Shown: positions 49,197-60,644, counted from the first letter of the stretch. The stretch: DNA of 64,000 nt from Sambucus nigra (GCA_949130495.1 OX422208.1:393226561-393290560), one strand, 5' to 3'. Numbers and translations: made by a program. Notes: a model not told the origin generated them from the sequence alone.

Positions 49197-51386
49197 TGAG
49201 CATTAAGGACTAAACTTATCCCCAAGTTCCAACATTACACTGCGGTTCGTGCGTGGGACGTATCGTCGAAGCGAAATCCAAACAAGGAACCCCCCCGATA
49301 CACTAATCCTGGCAATGTAGGTCGTTGAGGTCCATTATGCCCTTGACACCCAAAGTACAAGCACAAGCAATAATAACCATCCAACCGAGCTATAACTCGA
49401 AGGACGCAGGCTCACATGCTATCATCTTCCAGCAGCCCATACACGTAGCAAACTGGGGCCACCTGGTGGGGTTCAATGACAACCACCTCGTGATCTACTC
49501 ACGCACACGACGTCCGGGAAGCGGTCATAGTTCCTAACCGGCAAGTGAGAGCGTCACATACCCCCGACCTCTCACCCCCAAAATAATTAAATATATATAT
49601 CATATATGTCATTTGCTGACCACAAAGGACGACTATGACCTGGGGAATATACACATCCTGCTTTTCAAGTCAGAATGTTCACCCTCTACGCACGAAACTT
49701 CCCGATGATAACAAGGAGGGGGTATGCTTAACATGTATATACACCATCATATAAGGTATACATACATCCCACATAATAAAGATATACCAATATATAAGGT
49801 ATACCTGAAACATCATATTCATGTTTATAATACGCCCTTAGGCGAAATTTGATTAACATCATTTGTTTAGCATATTTCTCTCAAGATATACAAACGCCCA
49901 ACCTCACACATTAATCCCGCTTAGTATATGCTATACTAATTCTCGCTTGAAGCTCTCATGTCGCTTCTAGTATGAATTGTCTTTCAATTCTTTTAAGTTA
50001 AGGATATTCTATATCCTATTACACCTCAATTAGCATTTCTCATTGTATGAGATATCTCCCAAATCAATCACCAATAAGGATATTTCTATATCCATATGCA
50101 CATCAAATAGCATTCATAATTCTCCATCCATTATAGGGTTCAATTTATTTTGTGAACCTTTAAAGTTATCCCAATTTGGGATTGGATCCTAAGATCCGGC
50201 ATCTCTAAATCAACCTCATTTTCAAATCGTGTAGTTGTTATCATCACCACGCAAACCTCAATTAAAAGTGGGCTTCCCCATTTAGAAAAATATCAAAGTC
50301 CCTAATCGGTATTCCTCAAATTTTAGTCAACATAACTCCAAAATTTCTTTTAGGGAAAACTCGTTAAAAGTCTCCAAAACCTGCTCCAAATATCTCCTAT
50401 AGAGATCCCCAATCAATAACCTCGAACAAAAAGGATGAATTTCTCTTTAGAAAAACAATCCCTTCAAAATCCCTGTTTCCGAATCGATTCGGGCTTATTC
50501 CGAATCGATTCGGCCCAGCGAATCGATTCGTCCAGGAAGGCGAATCGATTCGGGTCATCAGACCTGGGACTCTGTCTCAGTCCGAATCGATTCGGCTGGA
50601 GTCTGAATCGATTCGGTCACTCAAACCTGGGTACCTGCATATTTCCGAATCGATTCGGCCCTGCTGAACCTCGAAAATGGCTACTTTTTAAGTAAGCCAA
50701 AATACCCAAAAATCATTTTTATGGTTTTCTCTCCATTTCTCTTCAACCCAATCACAAATATAACATCAATAATCATCCTAGAATACATATAAACTAGTTT
50801 CTATCCTCAAATCAAAGATCTACCTATTAAATCTAAGATTATACCCAAAAGTTAGGTTTTGTAAAACTAAACCTAAATCCCAAAAATCAATCCACAAATC
50901 TTGCAATAGATGGTACACAACAATTATTTAGCAAGTTTAATCACTTGCCTCGGGTTCGTAGGGTCTGAATCCGCCTTGAGATCGCGTGGAAACCGGAAAT
51001 CTCCACTTTCTCTCCCTTCTTTCTCTTCTTCTTTCTTCTATTTCTCTTTCTCTCTTTGGAGAATAAATCTCCCGTAGGCTTTTTAAGCCTTGTCTCCCAA
51101 TGTACACATCTTTAAATGATAATACACACTTTAAATGACTCGGTGACTTTAATTCGAGTCAAACGGTCCTAATTTATTTCGGAACCCAAATAGACCCCAA
51201 GTACAGTCATTTCGACTTTCTCGACCCTTCCGAAAACGATGGTACCCTCAGAATTGCCATTAGACATACTTTTTAACGACTCCAAATTTTGACTTCAATT
51301 GCCAATTTTAATTATTCTCCAATAAAATATTATTTATTTCTCCCAAAATAAAATAATTACTGTTCCGAAAGTCTTGGGTTATTACA
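47781..51386 (-). mobile_element. 3' LTR of the TR-GAG element
   Basis: It starts TGTGCCAACCCGC and ends TTGGGTTATTACA, 3,606 bp. It contains three tandem-like units around 'gtgggacgtctcg...gaaatccaaacaa' (about 48,835, 49,015 and 49,235), a (TA)n tract at 49,129-49,191 and seven copies of the AATCGATT palindrome (50,480-50,657). It is slightly shorter than its partner, partly through loss of one palindrome unit. Confidence 0.95.
50480..50657. repeat. Phased palindrome array, 7 copies
   Basis: CGAATCGATTCG starts at 50,480, 50,501, 50,519, 50,541, 50,583, 50,604 (first base T) and 50,646. Steps are 21, 18, 22, 42, 21 and 42 bp, close to multiples of two DNA helical turns. See the 8-copy partner at 56,351-56,550. 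Confidence 0.95.
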
Positions 51387-51402
51387 AACTTCCCCACTTA
51401 CA
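51387..51402 (-). promoter_or_regulatory. TR-GAG polypurine tract
   Basis: The minus strand reads TGTAAGTGGGGAAGTT immediately before the LTR start TGTAATAACCC, the expected plus-strand primer site. Confidence 0.85.
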
Positions 51403-52482
51403 AGAATTTCGTCCTCAAAATTTAGCTAAGCCTAATTCTCCCAAAGCTTAACTATTTCTAATCTACCCCTAAACACTAATCCTATCTCCAAACCTCTAAC
51501 CTCCCACGACGAATTAATTTAATTTATTTTATTTATTAAGTCAATTATACATTTAATAAAACCAATTTCCACAACAAGGGCGCCCATACACCCTTAAAAT
51601 TTGAGCTTTGTGCTCACAACAATCATAATGAGGCTTTATTTGCCTCGAAATCTCCACATTTCCAACAATAAGTAATACTAAAATTTTAATAGAGTAAAAA
51701 TTGGAATGGTCCAAAGAAATAACTCCTCTCAATTCCTGACAATCGCCACTTTCGTGCGGGGGACGTCTCGCAAAAGTGAAATCCAAACAAGGAACCCTCC
51801 CAATACACTACTGTGTGGAGATGTCGGGGATTGAGAGTTTGTTAAATCCGGACTAGAGTTTGAAATTTTTTATTTTATTTTTATTTTTTTGAAATCATTT
51901 TAAAAGGGCTCGAAGGCCGATAAAAAGTTTTATTTTGAAAACAGATTATATATTATAATATAATATAAAATGCCTTATGTCCAACACAAGGTCTTTATAG
52001 ATCATCATCTATATAACATGTAGCTCAGAAATATCATCATATTCATGAGCTAAAATTTTACATGCGTCCCATACAACCACAATCATAACTTTCAAGCATT
52101 AACAACATCTCACATCATATCAATACATAGCCTTTTTATAAGGAAAATCCATATCTGGAATACAACAATCATAATAGTCTATCATGACTATATAAAAAGA
52201 AGTAGCTTTATCATTACAACTTATCACCATAACCATTCTTACCTTTACTACAAGTTTTAAAGCTCTTTATGAGCACCTTGCAAAATCACCAATCCTTTTA
52301 CAAAATAATAGAATAAGAGCTTATCTTGCTCAAAATTCCCCTTTTTGGGTCATTACATACCATACATAAACAAAAGGGCTAAAGCACTACCCAATATATA
52401 CATATCTCTCACACGATATTTCCAAAACTTTACATCTTAATAATCCTATTTATAAAGGAAAATTAACTTACATCATCCATCT
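51403..52482 (-). mobile_element. TR-GAG non-coding region downstream of gag
   Basis: About 1.1 kb without a gene. It contains one diverged copy (51,725-51,835) of the 'gtcgg/gggacgtctcgc..aagtgaaatccaaacaaggaac' unit that is repeated in the LTRs. No pol motifs in any frame. Confidence 0.75.
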
Positions 52483-53448
52483 CTAGTCCGATTGCCCATC
52501 CTCATCAATGGGCTCCCAAACATAGTCCCCCGGTCTAAAGCGACCTCGAATCTGCTGTAGGGGTTGCACTTCCAAAATTTCATCAAATTGCGGTCCTTTA
52601 CCTCTTTTAGGACAATCTCTCTTTTTATGACCTACTTTTGTACAAAAGAAACACTTACCCGCAAATCCTTTCTGCGCTCTCGCATTACTGGCACTCTCTT
52701 TGCCAAACTTACTTGATGAACTCGAATCTCCAAAATTCTTACTCTCTTGAGAACGAAAACGATGTTCATGACACTTTAATAGTGCCGCATTCACAACCTC
52801 GATGAAATTCATTAACTTAGGACTTTCTAACAAATGTAGTTGGATTTTCCAATCTAAACCTCGGACAAACTTCGATATACGTTTCTTTTCCGTATTTACC
52901 TCATTAGGTACTAATCTTGCCCATAGAGAAAAATCTTCTTCATATTCCTCCACCGTTCTATTTCCTTGAAAAATCCCCATATCCGGAGTAGGGGAAGGAA
53001 AATACCTTCGATCAAAAAGTTCCCAAAATTCTTTTATAGGTAGAGTATCTCTCTGTTCAGATGTGGTGACAGACTCCCACCATTGAAGGGCTGCACCCGA
53101 TAACCTAAAGGTGACTAAAAATTGTTTCTGCACCTCACTACACTCAACCATACGAAGATGCCTATGCATACTATTTTTTCATTGACTTGCAGCCATTGCA
53201 TCAACTCCACATACAAACTCGGGAATATGCCCCTTACTAAAATCTTCCTTCACTCTCTCCCATAAAGATAATCCTAAATGGGGTGGGGCTGCTCGAGCGG
53301 CAGATTGCTGAGCCATCGTAGAAACGACAGCAGTTACTGCTTGTGCCACTATTTTAGCAACATCATCCGTAGTCATGTTCCTTTTAGGCATTTGGGATTG
53401 CACATTCCCTTTATTTGCCCTGACTGAACAACCTCCCTTCGGTGGCAT
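52483..53448 (-). pseudogene. Gypsy-type gag of the TR-GAG element, one in-frame TGA
   Basis: The likely start MPPKGG is at 53,448. Residues 1-89 are basic N-terminal sequence, then a TGA at 53,179-53,181, then the same frame resumes (SMHRHLRMVECSEVQKQFLV). The Retrotrans_gag domain follows: RLSGAALQWWESV, EFWELFDRRYFP, QGNRTVEEYEEDF, RISKFVRGLDW. A zinc knuckle CFFCTKVGHKKRDC (CX2CX4HX4C) is near the end and the protein stops at 52,483. Gag packages the element RNA into particles. Whether TGA is a point mutation (the family usually has Trp here) or is read through cannot be told from one copy. Confidence 0.9.
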
Positions 53449-53610
53449 CTGAAACAAGAACAATTGTATCAGAACGCCTTTCAAATATTTTCGAATCACA
53501 GAAAGATATGGACGTATGAATATAATCGTCCTAATAGCAAGGCTCTACATCAAGAACGCTTACGGAAGATCGTAGTAACGCACACAGATCCTAAAGACAC
53601 TAGAACCTGA

Positions 53611-53623
53611 TGCTCTGATACCA
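53611..53623 (-). promoter_or_regulatory. TR-GAG primer binding site, tRNA-iMet
   Basis: The minus strand reads TGGTATCAGAGCA, two bases after the 5' LTR end ...TCACA, complementary to initiator tRNA-Met. Confidence 0.93.
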
Positions 53624-53625
53624 CC

Positions 53626-54970
53626 TGTGACAACCCGCTCCAAATAATAACGGGTGGTCAGCCCTATACTACGTAAATCAGGTATCTCAGATGGTACAGT
53701 CTCAACATCAACAACTAAACACTATAATATAAGGCTAACTACCCGAAATCATAAAGTGCGAATGCCAAAAATTTAAAACTTTTATTTTACAATAACAACA
53801 GAACCAATAATGCACACAACCAACAATATACATCTAACTATGATGAGTGAAAAGTGCGTGCTCCAATAATAAAAGAGTACAATACATTGTACAACAAAAA
53901 TCTCAACAATGAAATACCCGAATATGCTGTCGGGCAACAGACAATACAATAATTTGATAAATAAAATATGAAAGTGTTAATCTACAACACTTGAATACTA
54001 ACTCAATACAACTGAATCCTAATCTAGATGTACAAGAGATAGAAATCGACTAAAGCAAAGTGCCGCAACAGTCCGCCACTGCCACAGCTCCACAAATCCT
54101 GAATGGAGGAATATCAAAGGCGTCCTTGCGGAGGAACACCTGAAGTAATACAATATATATACATGGAGGAGGAAAATATAAACGGGTCAGAACCCGAGTT
54201 TGAAAAATAGTTTATAGCAAGTCTATTAAAATGCATAATAATAATAAATGCATTATTACATGATTTAGTTGGAATCGAACACTCCATCAAAATTCAACTC
54301 ACCTCTCATCTAAAGCGCGCACTAAGCGTATGCACGTGTCTCCAAAAGGATGTCCGATTCTAATTAGGTAAGAGGATTCTAACTTAAACCCAAATAAAGT
54401 ATTTAAGTGAAACCATCTAACCTGTCTCCCAATTCTACATTATTACTATACTTTAAGTTATATACATTATCTTTAATGTAATTGTTATCGTTATCTTTAT
54501 AATGTTCATTTGTTGAACATATAAAGTTACATGATCCAATCATGTCCACATCATCACAATACATCCACAATCTCAATTACTAGAATTTATTCTAGTGATG
54601 CCCATATAAGGCACGAAACCATATATATAATTATTATAGATGAGTTGTTAGCATCAAGAGTTAAGAACTAAACTCCTCCCTATTTTCAACACAGTACTGC
54701 GTTTCATGCGTGGGACGTCTCGCCGAAGCGAAATCCAAACAAGGAACCCCCCTGTTACACTACTCCTGACCGTATCGATCCTCGGGGCTCATTATGCCCT
54801 CAATGCAAGATGCATGTAACCCAAATGATTATTGTCCAATTTTAATTAATTAATATTCCCAATTCTCAACAGTACACGGCGTTTCATGCGTGGGACGTCT
54901 CGCCGAAGCGAAATCTAAACAAGGAACCCCCCCGTTACACTACTCCTGGCACTGTCGATTGTCGGGATAT

Positions 54971-55049
<79 letters not shown>

Positions 55050-57279
55050 AGATATATATATATAATTATGAGCATTAAGGACTAAACTTATCCCAAGTTC
55101 CAACATTACACTGCGGTTCGTGCGTGGGACGTTTCGCCGAAGCGAAATCCAAACAAGGAACCCCCCCGATACACTAATCCGGCAATTTAGGTCGTTGAGG
55201 TCCATTATGCCCTTGACACACAAAGTACAAGCACAAGAAATAATAACCATCCAACCGAGCTATAACTCGAAGGACGCAGGCTCACATGCTATCATCTTCC
55301 AGCAACCCATACACGTAGCAAACTGGGGCCACCTGGTGGGGTTCAACGACACCCACCTCGTGATCTACTCACGCACACGACGTCCGGGAAGCGGTCATAG
55401 TTCCTAACCGGCAAGTGAGAGCGTCACATACCCCCGACCTCTCACCCCCAAAATAATTAAATATATATATCATATATGTCATTTGCTGACCACAAAGGAC
55501 GACTATGACCTGGGGAATATCCACATCCTGCTTTTCTAGTCAGAATGCTCACCCTCTATGCACGAAACTTCCCAATGATAGCAAGGAGGGGGTATGCTTA
55601 ACATGTATATACACCATCATATAAGGTATACATACATCCCACATAATAAAGATATACCATTATATAAGGTATACCTGAAACATCATATTCATGTTTATAA
55701 TACGCCCTTAGGTGATATTTGATTAACATCATTTGTTTAGCATATTTCTCTCAAGATATACAAACGCCCAACCTCACACATTAATCCCGCTTAGTATATG
55801 CTATACTAATTCTCGCTTGAAGCTCTCATGTCGCTTCTAATATGAATTGTCTTTCAATTCTTTTAAGTTAAGGATATTATATATCCTATTACACCTCAAT
55901 TAGCATTTCTCATTGTATGAGATATCTCCCAAATCAATCACCAATAAGGATATTTCTATATCCATATGCACATCAAATAGAATTCATAATTCTCCATCCA
56001 TTATAGGGTTCAATTTATTTTGTGAACCTTTAAAGTTATCCCAATTTGGGATTGGATCCTAAGATCCGGCATCTCTAAATCAACCTCATTTTCAAATCGT
56101 GTAGTTGTTATCATCACCACGCAAACCTCAATTAAAAGTGGGCTTCCCCACTTAAAAAAATACCAAAGTCACTAATCGGTATTCCTCAAATTTTAGTCAA
56201 CATAACTCCAAAATTTCTTTTAGGGGAAACTCGCTAAAAGTCTCCAAAACCTGCTCCAAATATCTCCTATAGAGATCCCCAATCGATAACCTCGAACAAA
56301 ATGGGATGAATTTCTCTTTAGAAAAACAATCCCTTCAAAAGCCCTGTTTCCGAATCGATTCGGGCTTATTCCGAATCGATTCGGCCCAGCGAATCGATTC
56401 GTCCAGGAAGGCGAATCGATTCGGGTCATCAGACCTGGGACTCTGTCTTAGTCCGAATCGATTCGGCTGGAGTTCGAATCGATTCGGTCACTCAGACCTG
56501 GGTACCTGCATATTTCCGAATCGATTCGGCAAGGGGGCCGAATCGATTCGGCCCTGCTGAACCTCGAAAATGGCTACTTTTTAAGTAAGCCAAAATACCC
56601 AAAAATCATTTTTATGGTTTTCTCTCCATTTCTCTTCAACCCAATCACAAATATAACATTCATAATCATCCTAGAATACATATAAACTAGTTTCTATCCT
56701 CAAATCAAAGATCTGCCTATTAAATCTAAGATTATACCCAAAAGTTAGGTTTTGTAAAACTAAACCTAAATCCCAAAAATCAATCCACAAATCATGCAAT
56801 AGATGGTACACAACAATTATTTAGCAAGTTTAATCACTTGCCTCGGGTTCGTAGGGTCTGAATCCGCCTTGAGATCGCGTGGAAACCGGAAATCTCCACT
56901 TTCTCTCCCTTCTTTCACTTCTTCTTTCTTCTATTTCTATTTCTCTCTTTGGAGAATAAATATCCCGTAGGCTTTTTAAGCCGTGTCTCCTAATGTACAC
57001 ATCTTTAAATGATAATACACACTTTAAATGACTCGGTGACTTTAATTCGAGTCAAACGGTCCTAATTTATTTCGGAACCCAAATAGACCCCAAGTACAGT
57101 CATTTCGACTTTCTCGACCCTTCCGGAAACGATGGTACCCTCAGAATTTCCATTAGACATACTTTTTAACGACTCCAAATTTTGACTTCAATTGCCAATT
57201 TTAATTATTCTCCAATAAAATATTATTTATTTCTCCCAACATAAAATAATTACTGTTCCGAAAGTCTTGGGTTGTTACA
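53626..57279 (-). mobile_element. 5' LTR of the TR-GAG element
   Basis: It starts TGTGACAACCCGC and ends TTGGGTTGTTACA, 3,654 bp. It has the same internal order as the 3' LTR: three 'gtgggacgt(c/t)tcgcc' units, a (TA)n tract at 54,972-55,025 followed here by a (GA)n run, and the palindrome array with eight copies (56,351-56,550). The microsatellite is the most diverged part. Confidence 0.95.
56351..56550. repeat. Phased palindrome array, 8 copies
   Basis: Perfect CGAATCGATTCG at 56,351, 56,372, 56,390, 56,412, 56,454, 56,475, 56,517 and 56,539. Steps are 21, 18, 22, 42, 21, 42 and 22 bp. The 42-bp gaps share 'tca.tcagacctggg'. Copy 7 or 8 is missing from the other LTR by a clean 22-bp deletion. 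Confidence 0.97.
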
Positions 57280-57284
57280 GATAA

Positions 57285-57850
57285 CTTGGTTGATTTTCTC
57301 ATTTGTCATGCGACACATTTTTTTCAGACGGAGAGAAGTGAATGGTAGTTGATGATGATGTAAAATTTGATGAGAACTTGATGATATGGGTGACTTAGAT
57401 GATGATGCCAATTTTCGGCAGACGATTTGACGGCATGGAACGCTCGTGGATATGATGTCGGGGTAGAGAGTGTGTAAAGACCATTGTTACGGGTGCCCTA
57501 AAGAGGAGGTGTCTTCATAAGACGATCCTTCACAACATATAATTACGGTGAAAATAAAAAAATGCATCATTGTCACGAGTGAATTTTTGAACGGAGATAA
57601 AAAACTTAGAAATAGAAGGTACATGTAAGATATTATTTAAAGGAAGAGAAGTCTTAAGAGAAGGAAGATTACTATTGCCAACGTGTGAGATTGTTAAACC
57701 CTTACCATTGCGAATATGAAGTGTGTCACCTCCATTATACTAAGTGGGATTAGTGAGATCAGAGAAATTAGGAGTGATGTGATGAGACGCACCAGTGGCG
57801 GGTAGCCAAGTTGTGATAGAAGAAAGGGGGTAGGGAGGAGACCGGGTTAA
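57285..57850 (-). pseudogene. copia protease and pre-integrase region
   Basis: From 57,815 down: WLPATGASHHITPN, the protease active-site region, in which the usual catalytic Asp of D(S/T)GA is Ala. Then GGDTLHIRNGKGL, NSNLPSLKTS, NNILHVPSISKFF and a decayed pre-integrase region. It ends in the second half of the zinc-binding motif (CVA then a stop, QMRKSTKL) where the TR-GAG element inserted. Several stops. Confidence 0.85.
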
Positions 57851-58730
57851 GATGTGGGAGAATACGTAAAATGGGTTACGGGAGAATGTTGGGTAGGAGT
57901 AAAGCGTATGGGGCATGTTGAAGCAGTGTGGTTAGGTGAAAAACATAATTGACAACTGGGGCGATAGTCATGAGAAGTTGAAGGTGGGGGGAATGAGGTG
58001 AAACGCCCACGACCGCGACCACAACCACGAAAGTTATGCCCATGAGGGGAGTGATGATTATAGATCTGGTGGTGTGGATGAGATTGGTTTGATGAGGGTG
58101 GCGTATTGTGAGTGGTGAAATGGGCAGTAGGATTGTTTGTGGGTGTAATGGTTAGGGATGATGAGTTCACGGATAGGGAGGAGAGTTTATCCTCATGATT
58201 AAATTCATAAATAAGAAGAAGTGATAAGATCCTTAAATTTCGACCAGAAGCCTTTGAAAACATGAATGTTGAATTCTGCCGGGGAGAGTGGGTTGCCTGC
58301 TGCTGCACTGAGTTCATCGGAGATAGCCTTGTCTTTGTAAAGGAATGTGGAAGCTGAATCATCTCCTTTATTAACATAATGTAGATGCAAGTGAAGATTG
58401 AGTATACGTGTGTCAGAGGGCGAGGCTAAGGCGTTGGCAAAGGTTGTCCACACCTCATGTGAGGTTTTTAGACTAACTACGAGTGGTATCACTTTAGGAG
58501 CAAATGAGCAAATGAGCATGCTCACAATTAGTTTGTCTTGTTTGGTCCATGCACCAGCAGATGATGTATCGGCTGGACAGGGATAGGTCCCGTCAACATA
58601 TTGGAACAAGTTTTGGCCATACAAAAAGGATTCCATCTGAGTTTTCCAGTGTAGGTAATTTTTGTTGCCCAATTTGAGGGAGACGAAATGGTTAGAGTTG
58701 GTGAGGTTGATGAGAGGTGGGGGTGAAGAA
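57851..58730 (-). pseudogene. copia gag
   Basis: UBN2-type gag: NHFVSLKLGNKNYLHWKTQM (about 58,700-58,640), SFLYGQNLFQYVDGTYPCP, VSLKTSHEVWTTFANALAS and LHLHLHYVNKGDDS. A frameshift near 58,205-58,377 leads to a His/Pro/Gly-rich region and the zinc knuckle CQLCFSPNHTASTC (57,915-57,956). The N-terminus continues beyond the MITE, with an ATG at 58,965-58,967 just after the primer site. Particle protein, inactive here. Confidence 0.9.
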
Positions 58731-58912
58731 CAAAAATGTTATTTGGACTGAATTTTTGACATAAAAATTCTAGACACACTGAGGTGTCAAACTATTATTG
58801 GTTAGTTTTGTGGGTCCACGCCAGTGGGACTCCAAAACAAACCAATATGACACTGTCACATCATTTTGTCCCCAAAAATTCGGTCGATTATTCGGTCAGT
58901 GTAGAAGTGCTC
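58731..58912. mobile_element. 182-bp foldback MITE, copy 1
   Basis: Bounded by a perfect 9-bp target duplication GGTGAAGAA (58,722-58,730 and 58,913-58,921). Long inverted repeats meet near the centre: 'ttggttagttttgtgggtcc' and, inverted, 'ttggtttgttttggagtcc'. The right end is CAGTGTAGAAGTGCTC. The 9-bp duplication suggests a Mutator-like source. It sits in the N-terminal part of the copia gag. Confidence 0.88.
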
Positions 58913-58973
58913 GGTGAAGAAATATCAGTAGGAAGTTTGGAGATAAGTTGGATCCGACACTAGCCATGTGTGG

Positions 58974-58984
58974 CTGTGATACCA
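58974..58984 (-). promoter_or_regulatory. copia primer binding site, tRNA-iMet
   Basis: The minus strand reads TGGTATCACAG, next to the 5' LTR end ...TTTGTCA. One mismatch to the usual TGGTATCAGAG. Confidence 0.85.
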
Positions 58985-59273
58985 TGACAAACTTAGAAGA
59001 TATATGTGCTGAATTAGAATTGTTTATTCAACACTGTTGGTTAATGTTTATGCAGTAGGGTTATGTTTATGAAGAACTGTGATTGAGCCGGATGTTTTAA
59101 CAGTGAGAGTTTGTGGAGATAAATTTCTCTGATGATATTATTTAACTCGTAAGACTTGTACAAACTTATATAGCTGTTATATACCAGGAATCTAAATATA
59201 TTTGAAATTCAAATAACAGGTAGATCCGTGAGTATTGGAGATATATTTGAAGAAGACTTTGACTTGGTTGATA
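58985..59273 (-). mobile_element. 5' LTR of the nested-host copia
   Basis: Partner of 44,231-44,549, about 30 bp shorter through indels. It starts TGACAAAC on the plus strand next to the primer site. Confidence 0.85.
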
Positions 59274-60644
59274 GGATCCATTTTATTTATGATGTCTTTG
59301 TGTTTAGCATGACTCACTTAACATAAGAATCATGTTAAAGGTACCACCATTTTTTTCTTTCCGGCACTATATCACAACTTCTTTAAAGACAATGTACAAT
59401 CATTTTAAAATATTATGTGGTGCTGAAAAGAAATATAACCCTCAGCGAAAATAGGTCCTCCACTACATTCCAGACATTAAAATGTCCTCCACGGCATTCT
59501 AGACACAAGGTAGTGTCATGATCTTATCATTACGTGTAAGAGTAATAGTACTCTTATCGATTCATATCCCAGAATCCAAACCGAATGATGATCTAGACTC
59601 ATGACTTAGGTAAGAGATAAATGATCTACAAATTCCTTTATTATTGTTATTATTATTAAACATTATTATAAAAATGATTTTTGCCATTAAAAGGCAAATT
59701 CCTTTTTATTATTATTGAACACAAATACGACTCAATTAAAATAAGACACTGTAAGATATTTTATTTTTATTACCGACCCCGTCCCCAACCCCAACCCAAT
59801 TAAATGCAATAAAACATGATTTTTTTAACAAATAAAAACATGACCTAATTAAAACACAACATGAAACGACACAAATTTTTTGTCAACCAACACGAAAATG
59901 ACACAATTAAAAAACGTTACAAAAAATTGGGTCATTTACTGTTTGGGAGCATAATCTTCGTATTAGTTGGTTGTAGTACAAAACTAACGTAAAGCATTAG
60001 TTGATCAATTTGACCGTTAGTTGATCCACTTTTTCAACCTAAAAGATTGTCATATCCTCGGTACATTCATGCGCATTATTATTTTTATACATTTTACATT
60101 TTTAATTCTTTTAAACAATAAAGTATTTCTTCTTATAAATAACGTACTCTCTTTTTTAACAAAAAAACAGTTTTACGTTAATTTTTTTAAAATTACAAAA
60201 AACTGAATTTTTTTAAAAGTACATTATTTATTTAAAAAAACATAACTTATTTAAACAAAAGATAAAACTGTATAAAAATTGTATTTAAACAGCATTACTG
60301 TAAAAAAAATGTTTTTCAAATAAAAAATGAACGTTAAACAGTTTTTTTGTAAAAATAAAAAGAGTATGTAATTTCTAAGAAAAAGTACGTTATCTTTTTT
60401 TTCAAGTAAAAAAAATTACAATAAAAAAGAGCGAAAACTGATTTTAAGTGTTTTTCATATACTGAAATCAATTATAAACTTTTTTTTTAACAAAAAAGTT
60501 TTTTTCTATAAATGAAAACAGCTTTTTTAATAAATATAAACAGTTTTTTTTTCTATATATTGAAAACAGTTTTTTTCCCAATAAGCTGTTTATTTTAATG
60601 GAAGGTGCAAATATTGGTTTTGTCCTAAACATGGATAGAAGAAT
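59274..60644. other. Unassigned AT-rich DNA
   Basis: No gene. 60,120-60,600 is low-complexity with many 'aaacagttttt' phrases, resembling the interior of the PIF-like element at 3.4-3.95 kb. No terminal repeats were located. Confidence 0.55.

Larger units (their letters stand above)
47781..57279 (-). mobile_element. TR-GAG retrotransposon (9.5 kb)
   Basis: Two long LTRs (47,781-51,386 and 53,626-57,279) enclose about 2.2 kb with a gypsy-type gag, a primer site and a polypurine tract, but no protease, RT or integrase. Perfect 5-bp target duplications GATAA lie at 47,776-47,780 and 57,280-57,284. Gag-only elements with long LTRs are known in plants as TR-GAG; they must borrow pol from autonomous relatives. 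The LTRs are strikingly similar to each other, so insertion is the most recent large event in this locus. Confidence 0.95.
44231..59273 (-). mobile_element. Ty1/copia element, nearly complete, with three nested insertions
   Basis: LTRs of about 0.3 kb lie at 44,231-44,549 and 58,985-59,273. In coding order from the right come primer site, gag, protease, integrase, reverse transcriptase and RNase H. Inserted in it are a TR-GAG element (47,781-57,279), a 405-bp MULE-like element (47,224-47,628) and a 182-bp MITE (58,731-58,912). Flanking GCATC/GGATC (44,226-44,230 and 59,274-59,278) may be a decayed target duplication. Stops and frameshifts disable it. Confidence 0.9.

Noticed and set aside
49325..49537. 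70-aa frame duplicated at 55,120-55,407
   Set aside because: Present twice only because it lies in both LTRs; no domain, and start regions differ.
50480..50657. Array resembling a CRISPR
   Set aside because: Units are 12-bp palindromes at 18-42 bp spacing inside a plant LTR, with no spacer/repeat architecture or cas genes.
50435..50695. 86-aa frame with RIDS/NRFG repeats, also at 56,306-56,560
   Set aside because: The repeated peptide arises from the palindrome array whose spacing is near a multiple of three; the frame differs at its end between LTRs and nothing resembles a known protein.
54915..55250. 111-aa frame with Tyr-Ile/Ser-Leu repeats
   Set aside because: Translation of the (TA)n and (GA)n microsatellite in the TR-GAG LTR.
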